Shown here one piece after another: positions 1-11,262 of a stretch of DNA of 15,121 nucleotides. Location: positions 5,794 to 20,914 of the forward strand of contig FN648922.1 in assembly GCA_000310025.1 (NCBI GenBank), written 5' to 3'. A program made the translations under genes and the position numbers. Position 1 is the stretch's first letter; every line of letters starts with the position of its first letter. This stretch comes from Ectocarpus siliculosus (taxonomy: Eukaryota > Sar > Phaeophyceae > Ectocarpales > Ectocarpaceae). The notes below the pieces were generated by a model. That model did not search any database, was not told the origin of the DNA, and saw only the letters and a list, made by a program, of their open reading frames with translations.

Positions 1-132
1 TATCCCCACCCCCATGACAAAGGTCAACACGATCGGTGTTAGTTTCCCAAACCGGTGCCTGTCGTTCGCATTCGTTGCACCCACCTATCATACGAACGCT
101 CTGCCCCCCTCGACCAATGCCCGTTTGCCCAG

Positions 133-3100
133 GTGTCCTCGGAAGAGAGGCAGATGGCCGGAGCCCCCCAGGGCGAGATCTTCGACGTGGTGGCGTTGAC
201 GAGCAGCGAGGTGCCGGCATCGGTCGACGTCTCGAAAGACCTCGAGGTGTGCATGAACGAGTGATGGTACCGCCGCCCGGCTGTCAGTGACCTCGTTTCC
301 GACTGTTGGGCTGGTAGGATCGGTATGACAGCAACTCCACTCTCGCTTACGGTGTACGTGTTCCATGTTGGAGGTTGCGCCATACCGAGCCAATTGTGGG
401 TTGGGGCGTTGGTCCGTTTCTTGCTTTGAATGCCGCGACCCTGCAACAGCGTGACCTCCTATTCGATCTCCGTTTGGGGACGTACTTTGAGGATGTACAA
501 CCACACGTGAAGGCCCCATCGCTTTTCTTTGCAGGGCGGGGTGGGTGGTTGAAAGCATGTGCTGAATCCGCCGGGTGTTGCAACCAGACGACCCTACCGT
601 CGAAAGGACATCATATCATACTTGACGGGTTGCAATCGACTCGATCTCCTCGTTCTTCAGAATACTGAACTACAGACGAAAATAGGCTTACCCCCGTGTA
701 CGTCAACCTTATTCGCAAACATCCTCTACGTTGCCTTTCACACCATGCAAACGACGCGGGCTCATGATACCTCCACCCTCGTCAGGCCGTGCGCACACAT
801 TCCGGTGTGACCGACTGGGCGAGCTTGTTCGCCGCCGTGAGCTCCGCGAGGACGCTTGTGCTGCACCATCGCGACATGTTCGGGGGAGAGGATGGAGGTC
901 CGGGCTTGATCGGACGGCTGGTGTCTCTCGTGGCGGACGCTGTGTCCAACAGGCGGTCGGTGGTACAGACGAACGGCTTGCGGTGCTTGGGCGAGATGTT
1001 CAGGTGCGTGTTGGATGTCGTCGTGTTGGCGTGTGATGTTGAATTGAAGGCGTTGGGATGTGTGTCCGGCTGGCATCTACGGAGTAGGTTCTGTGATCTC
1101 ATGATCAGACAACGGCCACCTACTCGCAATTTCCGGTGTTTGTCTGCTGCCTTGATTTCGCATCAACGTATTGACTTCGGTCGTCACCGCTTTCCCCGCC
1201 GCTGCTGCCGTCGCCACCCCCGTTTCCATCGACGACGAAACCCTCTTCCCAGCTGCGTGGTGGGGAAGGAGATGACCGCCGACCAGATGGGAACGCTGGT
1301 CAGATCTACCTTGTCCTGCCACAAGTCTTCCTCTAAGTTCTGCGGGGAGGAGGCGAGGAAGGTGCGGACGGGGTAGGCACGGGGCAGACGTACGTTGCTT
1401 CAACGGCTACGCTGTCGTTGTTGCAGCTGCACTTGGCCTTGCGTCGCTGGAATTGTGCCCTGAGACCTTCAATCTCGCATGGAGTATGCATCACTGCAGT
1501 CGTGGTTCCTCACGTCCGTACCAGATGATATAGCTGCGCTGCAACAGAGCAACGCCGAACGACGGTATGCTCACGTCGACTTTCGCCAGATGTGCACCGT
1601 TAACGTATTTGGTTCCCTCTCGTTTTCCACGTATCATTCCATATCCCACGACCAGGCCATGGAGGCTGCCCTGGCCAACGCCGACCCGGAGCCTCTGCTC
1701 AGCGCGGTCCTCCCGCTAGCACTCGACAGACACCCCAAGGTGGCCTGCCGAGGGCTGATGTGCACGGCCGAGTGCTTGTCGCGGCTGCTAGAGGGCAGCG
1801 TGGCGGGGCGCGGTCTGGTGGATGGTGTGGACGTGAAGTCCGTTTTGGCGGCACTGGCCAAGGGGGCCTCGAGCAGGGACTCCGATGGCAAGGAGGCTGC
1901 CTGGAGAGGGGTGGAGATGTGAGATCAGCATCCCGTGTATGTTCCGTTGTCCGAGTATGGTTAAAGGCCGTGATTTGTAAGTTTCTGTCGCGTTTCTCCC
2001 CGCCCCCGCCCTCGCTCTTCGATCGTTCTTCTGGGAATGGAGATTTTCCAACAAGTGTATTGCCGACTGAAAATCCGAGAGGGTCCAAAGAAGACGTGAA
2101 GAAAAACAAAAGAAACGAGGGGAAATGCTGTAATAGCACTGAGACAAAGGCGCGGCACTTGAGGGCATTGGAAATGAATCGAAACCCGTCTTGGTGACCC
2201 GATAGACTGTGTTAGCGAAGCTGCAGCCGAGCTTCATCTAGGGAAGCTTATCTTGCCAGAAAGGAGGTAACTATACATCGGAAAACAGAGGGGAGGAGCA
2301 AGAGGATGCGAAGGCAGACCCACGAGATAAGGCGCTCGAGAGTAGAGCTCACACATGGGTTTGGGAGTGTAGTTTCTGTAAGGGAGAAGGAGCGCCCTTG
2401 GTGGGAAACGAAGAGAACCGATTGAGTTGATAAGGTTTACGTGTGGAACAGAAACCCGAGAAGCCGATCTCTACAACAGGAGACTTGTGGTGGCCACACA
2501 CATCGCAACGAAAACGGACACGAGAAGCAGGGGGGTGTTTGAAGTGTATGGCAGAAGCGCGAAGATTGTACAAGAGGCGGTAGGATTGTCGTCCTTTCTT
2601 CGAAACCAACACGCGGTCAATTACCAAATGATCAAGGCAAGATCTAGAACAGAGGTACGAACGTTCCTCTCGGCAAACGTTTGATGTCTTGTTCAAGCGA
2701 CCTGCACGTCCTGCATTGTAGAAACTGCTCTAACATCTGCATGGGTGGACTTCGCTAGAACAAAGCCGCCTGAACACCACAAGTACTTGCATTGTTTGTT
2801 GTTCAATCACATTCTTTTTGCGATCGTAACTTACATCACCCTTGTTTAATTTCGCCCGTGGCGTGTCCGAAACACGTGACACGAACAAGCAGGTGCCGCA
2901 AGGCCTTGGGGGAAGATGTGTTCGAGGCGACCATCACCGAACACCTCGACCGGAAGGGAGTGCGGGCCATTCGCGATATGGTGTCCGACAAGGGCCGGAG
3001 GAAGAACAGGACTGCTAGAGCAGCAGCTGCGGCAGCGGGGGTAGGCACGGCCACGGCCGGCCGTCCGAGCATGCGTTTCCGTCTCAGGGTCGCTGACGGC

Positions 3101-3736
3101 GGTGCTTTCGGCAAGCCTGCAGCAAGTGGTGGTCTGGGTGGGCGGGACGCGCTTCCGACAGCCGGTGATGGCGGATGCGGACGCAGGGCCCTTGTCGGGG
3201 AGGAGGGAGCGGAGGGTGACCGTATTCCTGCTTGCGACTCGTCGTCGTGCGATGGAGAGGCGGGGTTTGGCGCTGCTGGCGTGTACGGCATCGATGGTGC
3301 CAGCTCATCGAGGAGGAGGAGAAGGGGCCCGGGAGAGTCGGTTATCGAGGACATTGTACCCACGTCGGTGTCGACGGCCGAGGGCACGGCTGGGATTGGG
3401 AACGACGTTTCGACGGAGGGGTTGTCGATCGGAGGAGAGGGGACTAGGAACTGTGGCAGCCGCACGGGGAGCTGTGACGAATTAGCCGGAAAGGTGTGGT
3501 TTTGTTTGAGTCTTTCGCAAAGTTATCCGGAACGTACCATGCCGGTGAAGTTTGGAATTGTTTCGGGTTTGGTGGATGTATTTGGTCTCAAGATTGAAGC
3601 GAAGTCGTACCGCCTCAAATTGCGGTGTTGTGAGGTGTTAGGGCATGAAAGCAAGCTCAAAGGCTCATTGTCCGCCTCGATGTTGAAGTTGCGACGCCAT
3701 CACTTCGGTAGCCCCAGCCCACAAGGTACGTTCTGA
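133..3736 (+). CDS. TOG-domain protein, TOGARAM/crescerin-like (multi-exon, 5' end outside window)
   Basis: TOG domains are HEAT-repeat arrays that bind tubulin; the TOGARAM/crescerin family acts in cilia. I read five exons: 133-246, 786-1003, 1253-1361, 1656-1918 and 2893-3736. Each intron is GT-AG and the phases match at every junction (0, 2, 0, 2). The spliced protein has the family's helical pattern: 'DWASLFAAV' with 'LHHRDMF', then 'RRSVVQTNGLRCLGEMF', 'KFCGEEARKAMEAAL', 'HPKVACRGLMCTAECLSRLL', and finally 'CRKALGEDVFEATITEHL' and 'VRAIRDMVSDKGRRKNR'. This is one TOG domain of about 270 residues. The last exon continues as a Gly/Ala/Arg/Ser-rich, probably disordered tail to TGA at 3734-3736. 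A strong donor (AAG|GTACGT at 3726) just before that stop means the true 3' end may lie further on, for example an exon from 3944 to TAG at 4063-4065, which is in phase. The N-terminus lies upstream of the window. The TOG assignment is good; the subfamily and the tail are less certain. Confidence 0.72.
1919..2892 (+). other. Long intron of the TOG-domain gene
   Basis: This 974-base intron starts with GTGAGA after the two bases AT and ends with AAGCAG before G, rebuilding an ATG (Met) codon across the junction. The protein then runs from 'WRGVEM' into 'CRKALGED', as expected for the last TOG helices. I found no nested gene, RNA or repeat in it. Overlapping open frames at 1960-2240 and 2349-2696 on both strands have no recognisable protein character. 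Confidence 0.6.
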
Positions 3737-5917
3737 TCGCGCCGACGGTTATGCTTCCCTTTCCCTCGCCGAAGGTTGCGCGCGTGCTTGGTATACACAA
3801 ATATCTGTGTTGCACTCTAGTGTGGTCTACTTCCGCAAGCGCAATGTACTTTGGAAAACGCCCCGCGAATTATCTATCTGCAAACACTCTCCGATTCAAT
3901 CCTCTTCGATTGACGTGCCTACTTTCGCCACCTAAACACACAGGTCTCAACACCCTTCCTGTGAAGGGGCTCGTGATGCACGTTTCGACAAGCACGCCGA
4001 CCAGCTGGGAGCCCGTGCCACTCGCGACCTCTTTTTCACGAAGGAACGGAGATAGATGGCGATAGCATTGCACATATGTATCGAGATTGTGCCGGAGGAG
4101 GGAGCTACGCTCGTTGCATCGGAAGAGCTCCGAGCGCGGTGGCCTTGGTTGTTGTTTGGGCTGATGATTTTAAGTCGGTGACGCCTGAGATCCTGTTGAA
4201 ACCGTGGCGACGGGGTATGAAAGGAGTGCAGGGACGACAGATTGTATAGTATTAAGGAATGATGAATACACACAAAGAAAGACTACCCATTCGAGATATA
4301 CCCACAGTCGAACGGAATGTGATGGAGTCTTTTCAGTGAGTATAGTATGAACGCGAGTGTTGTCACAGTACCGACCACCGTGCATGAGCTTGGGTTCATT
4401 TTGTCTTTACCTATTGGTGAAGGAGTACGAAGTGCCACAATTTCAATATTTAAGGTATTTAAGAACTCGTGCAAGTATTTAGTTTTAATAACATTGTTTG
4501 CCCTCTTTGGTACTTGTAGCTGTAGACAACCGACATCCAGGGTTGCGTGGCCCATACTTACGTATGTTTCTGGATGTTTTGGCCATACGTTAGTGTTGCA
4601 TAAACTGTCCGTGGGTTACGCCAATCAATACTATCGGGCCGACAATCGATGTGGTGTTAGGAGCGAAATATGGGGCAATGTTGATGTAAGGAGATTGTTG
4701 TTGGTAGATTGCGGGAGAACAGGGGAGTTTCTACTTGGTGTCCTCGGAGATACGGTTGTGATCTGAATTGCGTGACGGATGGATGGATGTGGTGATGCTC
4801 TCCTCTCGGGTGGTGGTGCTACTCCGGTTTCCACTGCCCTCTAATTCAATGTTTTCCCATCTCGGCCCTCACTGGCCGAGCTACCTTTCTCCACATACAC
4901 ACAAGCTTTGATCTACCTGGTTCACCTATCAAAAAGGGGCGTGGTGGCTGGAGCAAACCTTTCGACCTTCATGGGGAATATCGAACGACGTGAGTGTTGC
5001 CAGGTCACCACGCTTCCTTCTGGATTTGAAAGAATGCTCCCGTATCTCATTGCAAGACATGTGGGCCCTTCGGTCGCGGTATGTTGGGAGGAGATGGGCT
5101 ATTCGCATGTCTAGTCCACTGTAGTCTACACATCCGACAGCAGTGGAGCGATTTGAGCGACTCCTGTCGCTTGTAACAACTCTTTCCGCCGGTTCTGGCC
5201 AAAGTGACATTCACCTCTCCCTGACAAGACCTCCATTAGGGTAGTCTCTATGTCACAGCATATTTTTTATGCGCCAATGCGCCCGCAAATGCAAAATCTG
5301 GTGTGTGGGTTGCGTCGATATGATGCATCGTGAGATCCTTTGTGCTTCTGAAAGCAGGGTAGTTGTCGGAATGGTGAGAAAGATCAAGCTACAAACTTAA
5401 ACAACTACTTGCTGTGAGAGGCAATCGTGTTGACCTGGTGTTGTTGTGGTAAAAGCACTAGTCTACCAGCTGGTCAAAGGTGAAAACGCATTTTTTTGCC
5501 GATAGGTGCCCAGCAAAAAACCTTTTGTTCATCCCGTGTTCATCACGGAGCACCACAAGTTGCAAGTTCAAACCACATGCTTTGCCCTGGGAAAGGTCTG
5601 AAGAGAGCGTCGCACATCCATGCACATAGGGCAGGTGCAACTTTATCGTATCCCCGACACAGCAGTCGCATAAGAAAAACAGTACACCACGTGCACCAAT
5701 TCGATGTGAACGTGAAACCGGGACGACCGGTCAACCTCGACTGCTCTCTGTATGAATGTTTCCTCAGAACGGACGCCAACGGTTGGTCAACAACGTCAGA
5801 GTCCGAAGATCTCAGCCGAGACTTTCAACGTGAACATCGTCCAACGTACACCACATTCCAATCACCAAAACACGCCTGGAACGAAGGTAAGCATATCCCT
5901 GCCCTTTCTTAGCCCAG
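3737..5917. other. Convergent intergenic region, no supported gene
   Basis: This stretch lies between the 3' end of the TOG gene (+) and the 3' end of the left LrgAB-like copy (-). Part of it may be a terminal exon or 3' UTR of the TOG gene: positions 3944-4065 form an in-phase candidate exon ending in TAG. A 139-codon open frame at 4347-4766 (+) crosses an AT-rich patch around 4420-4510, but it has a competing open frame on the other strand and I recognise nothing in it. A short GGAT/GATG simple repeat sits near 4773-4787. Nothing else stands out. Confidence 0.5.
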
Positions 5918-8900
5918 TCATGGAGATAGGGGCACCTCCGCCGCCCCCACCGTCGAACCCAACGCTATCGACAGCAAGGCCGACCGAACCCACGGGATGT
6001 TTACCAATACCGTACCAGCAGCGCCGGTGAGAATCATCGCGACGGTTGAGACATCGCGAGCGGACGGGGAGACTCCGGCGAAGGAGTTGGCAGGTATCTT
6101 TCGGTGTACTTCCCATGACTCTGATGTCGCTTCTATGCCAAACACGCTCGAGGTGCCTCCTTGAATTAGCGCTCTGACCACCGGGTCCTCGTCCTTTGCC
6201 CTGATCAGACGGAGGAGGGCGGGGGGGCACAGTATGATCATCGGGGATGGGGGGAAGTACGGGTAATCCTACTCGAGAGATGTATCGTGTAACATGGCTT
6301 GTTGACCTGCAGAGGCAGCGCTGACTCTTTCAGCCCTAACCACTCCTTGTGTGAAAGACCAGCTCGTGATTCCGAACATTTCTGCCTTTACAGCATACAC
6401 CATCATCCGGATTTCCTCGTATTTCGTGTGTGAACCCCTTCACCCGACCAAAGTCCCGTTCCTATAGAGGGGAAGGACAGCAGCCACGTGAAACAACTGT
6501 CCAGCTATTTAACCTCATGCCGGAGTGTCGGTCGCGTCTGCCACGACTCTAGGTGTGACATGTTTCGTGCTCAATTTCATTCAACAACCAATCAAGCTCT
6601 ACTTCCTCCGCTAACCTCCGCATCTGATCAACAGCCAAAACATCACTTCGATTATATGTACCCCAACGAACTCTTTGTCCATCAGTTTCGACTTCGCCCT
6701 TCCCAGTGGTTCCTGAAACTAGTCCAGTTGGTGAGGCGTCGAACTAACTCACGAAGCAAGTGCCGAGTACTCCTGTCAAGACCAGCACGCTAGCGATCGC
6801 CGGAATCTTGTAGACGCCAAGCGCAGACGCCACGGTAAGGCGTTTTTCCCTGTCGAGCCCTGTGAACAAAACGCGCAGGGCCTTCCGAATCTCGGAGCCC
6901 CGTGACGGTGGTGCCTCGGCCCGAAATGCCACCTGGAAAGCCTTGGGAACACCCAGTAGCCTGAAATCGCATTACGTCGGCCGTGCGCACAACAAAATTC
7001 CCTCGTGTCGGTAAGGAGTGAGGAGTGGTAGACTCGACGTACCTGAAACGGGTTCGCTGGCGGGCGTGAAGCGACCACTACACAGAAATAGATGGATGTT
7101 GATGCTCCGATCGGACAAACTGGGGGAGCTCTGGGAAAGCCTGGATGGAAGCGTTCGTTCAGGATATGGGGCCGTGACACAACGTACATGTATAAACTTA
7201 TCGTTGTTAGCAATCATGGCATCAACGTGGTGTGGATGATAATGCTGGTGACAGACAGAAAAAAGAATGGAAACAAAGACACCAAATGTGTGCACATACG
7301 TATGTGGAGAAACCCAAGCTCCGAATTCCACACCATAGAATCCATCGACCCATACCTATGCCATCATGTCTCGGGAACCCCCTTAAACATCCACAACCGA
7401 TCAACCCCCCGCGATACACGATCCCTGGGTATACACTTTTACTATACGAGTGCATCCTTCAAACCTCAGCGAAACTTTCATAACGTTATTGTCGTGTGGC
7501 ATAATTGCTGAGGGTTTCAGCCCATGGATAAGCGTATTTACCACATAAACTAGCGATACGGTGACTACCTGGACATAAGGGAGATACCGACGAGCGACGT
7601 CGCAGCACAGAATATGGAACCTCCCAGCACCGGTCTCGCGTTACCCAAAATGAACCCACGCATCCTTTGGAAAGGCGAAGCATGGTGTACAGCAGGTGGA
7701 GGAGACAATGGGCAGGTCGTCCAAGTCGTTACGAATCACGCATATCGCGAATGTCGATGCCTAACGGTGCAGCTACGCTGGCGCCTGTGATGGCGGTAGC
7801 CGCCATGCTCGTCACCAGTGGAAGCAGCGCAGCCTTCCAAGCAAAACGATGAGAACCAACCGCGTCGCCGGGCGAGACAGCGACATGCCCTGCCGAATAA
7901 CCGAATAGCGTCGCCAGACCCATGGACGCCTGTACGCCGACAAAGGCAGGAATGAGGCTAACGATGATTAAAGCTCCGAACATCGAAAACGACTCTGACG
8001 AGAATGGCACCCACGGGAAGATCAGCTCAAAGATTGTACCTGATGCCGCTCCCGACACCACCGTCCCAATGCCCAGCCATCTAACGAACCGAGCGCCGAA
8101 TAAACCTCCTGACGTTCGTCGTCTCACGCTTTCCGTGGGCAACGTAGACGACACCGCAGGAGTAGCAGCAGCGTCAAGGGTAATAGAAGTAGAATTTGAT
8201 GCAGGCAACGATGGTGACGATAGCCAGGAGAGGACGGAAACCACGACAGCGGTGGAGCTATAGTGCGCAAGCTAGCTCCCACCGTCTGTCAACAAAACCT
8301 TCGCGACATTCGCGACCGCTCGGAGCCTCGACCCGCTAGGCCTCCCCCCCGCGGGAAATCGTGAAAATGCGTAGTCTTTCGAAACCCGCCCAGCCGCATG
8401 TCTCGCCGCAGCCTTTGCTGCCGTCACCACCGCTTCGGGCAGAGACGCTGATGACCCCGTTAAGCTCGCCGCCAGCGAGAAATGAATCCACCGGACGAGA
8501 GAAGGTACCAAGACCACGGGTAGACATCTCGAGAACTCCGCAGATCCTGGTTCTAGCACGCGAACCACCCTCTCGGCGTACGAAGGAGCTATGCGGTCGA
8601 GACCAACAAGCCCTGGGTCGAAACGGCATTGAAGAGGCATGTCTAGACAACAGCGCATTTTGCAAAAAACTTCGACCACAGTAGTTGGATGCAATGAGCC
8701 GAGTTAGGGTCAAAAGGAACAGGCGTCCCTTCTGTTGGAGTGTTTGATGTCAGTCGAACATGATGCCTAGAGTATAGTACTGCTGTTGCGACAAAATGGT
8801 CCCATCAAGAGCAACCTGTAGAGTATCATCCTAACAGACAGGACCGGTCCTTAACAGGAACGATAGACTCTCAAACAAAGAAAAAGTCCCTTCAATCAGC

Positions 8901-9421
8901 TTTACGGGTCATATCTGCCTATGACCGTCGCATCCAGTTTGTCCGACAAGGGTGCGTGTGATACCCAGCGGTTCGAGCTGATATCCTGCAGTTTCACCCG
9001 TTTTACCCGGCGGTGTCTTGAAACCCGTGGTATATCCTCACTCCACTATTTTCGTCTCTCTACGCCCCCCCCTCCTAGCGTCCAAAAGCTTCACACCTGC
9101 AAACAGCCCCACCATGCCAGCGACGTTCGAAGGAAACGACCACCCAAGCCGACCGACAATCTGGTGGATTCCAACATCCGCGGCAACGATCAACAGCATC
9201 GACAATGGCGTCAGAACCTCTCTGGGGGCCACCAGAAGGGCAGAGACGGGGGTACCGAGCGGCGCCGGCGGTAGTGGTGACGGGGACGGAGGTTTGTCCT
9301 CCAAATCTCTCGCCCCAGCAAAGGAGACAGAGAATGGTGGTGCCTGGCGGTGCCTACTTCCGCGTCCCGGGTCGTCGTCACCAGTAAGATACGGTCCGCT
9401 GCCGCGCCCTGATCCCAGCAT
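5918..9421 (-). pseudogene. LrgA-LrgB (PLGG1-like) membrane transporter, left copy, disrupted
   Basis: The family is known from plant plastids as the glycolate/glycerate translocator; bacterial relatives are the LrgA and LrgB proteins. Minus-strand exons: 9421-9097 (start uncertain; LrgA part 'LTPLSMLLIVAADVG', 'FPSNVAGMVGLFA'), 8612 to about 7730 ('VLEPGSAEFSR', 'VPSLVRW', then the LrgB start with 'FGYSAGHV'), 6960-6753 ('LTVASALGVYKIPAIAS', 'LTGVLGTCF', donor GTGAGT) and about 6268-5918 ('ALLRLIRAKDEDPVVRALI', 'VAMILTGAAGTVL', stop). The last two match the LrgB C-terminal pattern (IPA..S...I..G.LG, then a GTAS-like motif and a final helix). Defects: TAG at 8274-8272 where the right copy has TGG within GGWLA, and Cys (8526-8524) where the right copy has Trp in 'SRWLP'. 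The LrgB segment expected between 7730 and 6960 is not recognisable. It is probably non-functional as a full protein; a shorter product is possible. Confidence 0.66.
6961..7729 (-). other. Intron-like gap in left transporter copy
   Basis: This lies between the exon ending near 7730 and the exon starting at 6960 (acceptor TTTCAG). A further LrgB segment of some 60 residues is expected here from the family, but none of the minus-strand frames shows it. A CAG|GTACGT-type donor occurs near 7045 with an acceptor-like TGTGTAG about 35 bases before it, so a micro-exon cannot be ruled out. I see no repeat or RNA gene. Confidence 0.4.
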
Positions 9422-9757
9422 GCGTGGCGGCCACCTTTTGTTCGCGAGGGTTGACGAACAAGGCGATGAACAAAGAGCTACGCCCGGATCACTCAGAGCC
9501 TTGAACGACAACGACAGCGTTCATTCAACGGTCGGGAGCGCGATGGCATGGTATGGTAACCTCTCAGGGGGAACAACGACCTTCATTGCTAGACTGCTGT
9601 GTACGAGAACATCTACATTTTTAGTGTGTAAAATGTGGCAGCAACATGCCCGCATTGGGGCGTAGTGAGCAAGACGGTACACGAGACAACTGGTCGGGCG
9701 CCCTGTTAGTACCTGCGACCCACAGAGTGCAGGTTGAACTAGGTACCCTTGCCGCCC
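9128..9757. repeat. Identical tract shared between arms (left copy)
   Basis: This stretch covers most of LrgAB exon 1 and several hundred bases upstream of it. By eye I see no difference from the reverse complement of 13058-13687, and the translations in opposing frames agree. The ends are set by the first mismatches: one base at 9127/13688, and an indel at the GCCGCCC run near 9757/13058. Non-coding DNA is as identical as coding DNA here, which argues for sequence exchange rather than protein-level selection. Confidence 0.8.
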
Positions 9758-9779
9758 ACGCGGCGACGCCGACGCCCGT

Positions 9780-9793
9780 CGAGTATTTAAGTC
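9780..9793 (-). promoter_or_regulatory. TATA-like element upstream of left transporter copy
   Basis: Read on the gene strand, this is ACTTAAATACTCGACG in a GC-rich setting, about 360 bases upstream of the proposed ATG. The same sequence is kept in the right arm. It is weak evidence: the spacing is consistent with a promoter only if the 5' UTR begins close by. Confidence 0.22.
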
Positions 9794-9981
9794 TGCAATT
9801 TTGTCTGTTATTTTCTGCAGGCCCGAATAATTGACACAGCTTGGGCGAGCCTCTCATGACCTCAAAGCCCTCGTCCACACGATCTTTCGGCATCCGCGCT
9901 TGGATCGCCTTCCATCCACTGGCCCGGATGGGTGGTTAAAATGTTTCACTTCAGCACTTTGCATCCTGTCGAGGCTCACTG

Positions 9982-10071
9982 GAGCGAAAGAGGCAAGTGT
10001 GTTCGTCTCGCCCATGTTTCAAGACTGTCTCGTCTTCGCGGTGCGGTTTCAACGTTTGTGCCAAACTTGGA
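9982..10071. repeat. 90-base near-identical block (left arm)
   Basis: It matches the reverse complement of 12755-12844 with a single mismatch (10053/12773), while both flanks differ strongly. On the minus (gene) strand it holds an ATG whose frame begins MGETNTLASFA. Directly after the block comes CCA followed by GTGAGC, a good splice-donor shape. It could be a 5' exon or uORF of the transporter gene, a conserved regulatory site, or a small conversion tract. Confidence 0.55.
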
Positions 10072-11158
10072 TAATTTCGACCGGGCAATGTTTTATCTGT
10101 TATTGAACTAGGTTTCTTCCTCTTCGCGAATATTTTATTGGGAGTTATTTGGGGTTGGGCCTCTCGCGCCGGCCAGAAGTCGAAAAGCGCCGTACCGCGG
10201 TGGTTCTGACTACCGGCCTGGGGCCGCAATGTGTCGGGTTTCTCCAAAACATACTTTACATCCCGAGAAAGTCAGCTGTGAACGGCGGCGACAAAGCCAG
10301 TGGGAGGCGCCCGTACGACCTTCCTCCGGCGTATGCTTGGTCTCCGCATCCCTAGAGCTCGTGTTGCCCCCTCTAGCGCGGCAGTGTGGCCCTCGTCATC
10401 ACTCTGCTAACATCAAATACTTCTACTCGTGTCATCTGGTCAATTGCCGTCCATGCTAGGGGCTGGCAAGTACCCCAACTCGGCAGGTAGCTCTGCCTTG
10501 CGCAAATGCGATTCCAAGGCGACCGTCGGCGGCGGCGCGGACAAAGACCGCGCCTTCCCGGCCGCCATTGACCACCACGCCGAAACCAACGGGAACACGT
10601 ACGGACAAGCTGGGCGACAGAACATGTCATCGGTGACTCGTGGAGGAGCAGATTGAAGTTCATTTCGTATCTGCTCGCCATCGCTTTCCTCAATTGCTTC
10701 AACCCGCTATCAGAGGATCCTACGGGGAAACGTCACCTGCTAGGGTCATTTCTTGGGCCACGGGGCAAAGATGCCTGCGTCCACGCTCCCCCAACTTGTT
10801 CAAGAGCTAAACGCCAAAGTAGAGCAGTTCGCGGGAGGCGGGGGTTATGCTGCAACAGCACCGGTCCTACTGTGCTGTATCTACGGCGCATTCCCCGCTC
10901 TTGGGTGTCAGCAGTCTGACCAGTAGCAGCAGTAGCGTGTGAGTGCACAGAGGATGGCCCGCCAAACAGCAGAGTCGCAGTTGTGACAAGAAGCACACCC
11001 TGAGAACACCCGTGGTCCGCCATCTGTCTGGTCTATTTGCCACCCTTGCGCACCACAAGTGCGTCGCACTGAGCCTATTGAAGGACACCCCCGTGCAAAC
11101 AAGATCCACACAGCATCGCCACGTGTCGTATCTGATTCTCTCTCTTCTGGCTCCCCAC
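10072..11158. other. Central non-coding part of left arm
   Basis: No gene is supported here. The stretch is the diverged mirror of about 11263-12392: blocks such as GGTCTCCGCATCCCTAGAGC (10341-10360) and GCAGAACATGTCATCGG-like sequence (10618-10634) recur inverted in the right arm, but indels and substitutions break every open frame shared between the arms. It is probably the original 5' flanking region of the transporter gene. Confidence 0.55.
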
Positions 11159-11195
11159 GGAAAGCGCGGAACGTTCTCGAGAGACTGTCCCGCAC

Positions 11196-11219
11196 GCCCT
11201 TTCTTCATTGATTGGATGA
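11196..11219. other. Loop at the centre of the giant palindrome
   Basis: Only 24 bases separate the arm tips (starting GCCCTTTCTTC and ending GGATGA). The flanking stem is strong: GGAAAGCGCGGAACGTTCT and the following CGAGAGACTGTC on the left pair with the right tip apart from a one-base indel and a mismatch. The short spacer is what a foldback duplication or template switch would leave. Confidence 0.75.
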
Positions 11220-11262
11220 GTGCGACAGTCTCTCGAAGAACGTTCCGCGCTTTCCACCCGGA

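Larger units (their letters stand above)
7847..11195. repeat. Left arm of giant inverted repeat
   Basis: Read in reverse complement, this arm matches 11220-15121 in the same order over its whole length. It includes the left LrgAB-like exons 1 and 2, the intron between them, the upstream DNA and the central non-coding part. The window ends opposite 7847 (ACGATGAGAACCAA here against TTGGTTCTCATCGT at the right end), so the arm may extend further left. Similarity varies: identical over 9128-9757, near-identical over 9982-10071, high over exon 2, and clearly lower from about 10072 to 11150. The arm is about 550 bases shorter than its partner, because the partner has a TIR insertion, a longer intron and extra central sequence. 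Confidence 0.9.

Noticed and set aside
39-558. Overlapping - strand open frames of 135 and 156 codons
   Set aside because: They cross the first TOG exon and its intron and show no recognisable domain.
2836-3465. 209-codon open frame on the - strand, rich in Pro, Ser and Ala
   Set aside because: It is antisense to the GC-rich tail exon of the TOG gene; open frames opposite such low-complexity sequence are expected by chance.
5446-5580. tRNA-like phrases (GGTAAAAGCACTAGTCTACC and AGTTCAAACC), possible tRNA or tRNA-derived SINE
   Set aside because: The two parts are about 85 bases or more apart and I cannot fold acceptor, anticodon and T stems around them; no A-tail or repeat boundary is seen.
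5496-5912. 138-codon + strand open frame ending next to the left transporter copy
   Set aside because: Composition looks random, there is no domain, and a competing frame exists on the other strand.
9018-9665. 215-codon open frame on the + strand, repeated at 13149-13796 on the - strand
   Set aside because: It runs antisense to LrgAB exon 1, whose frame has clear family motifs and splices in phase to exon 2. The two copies agree only because the DNA is identical there.
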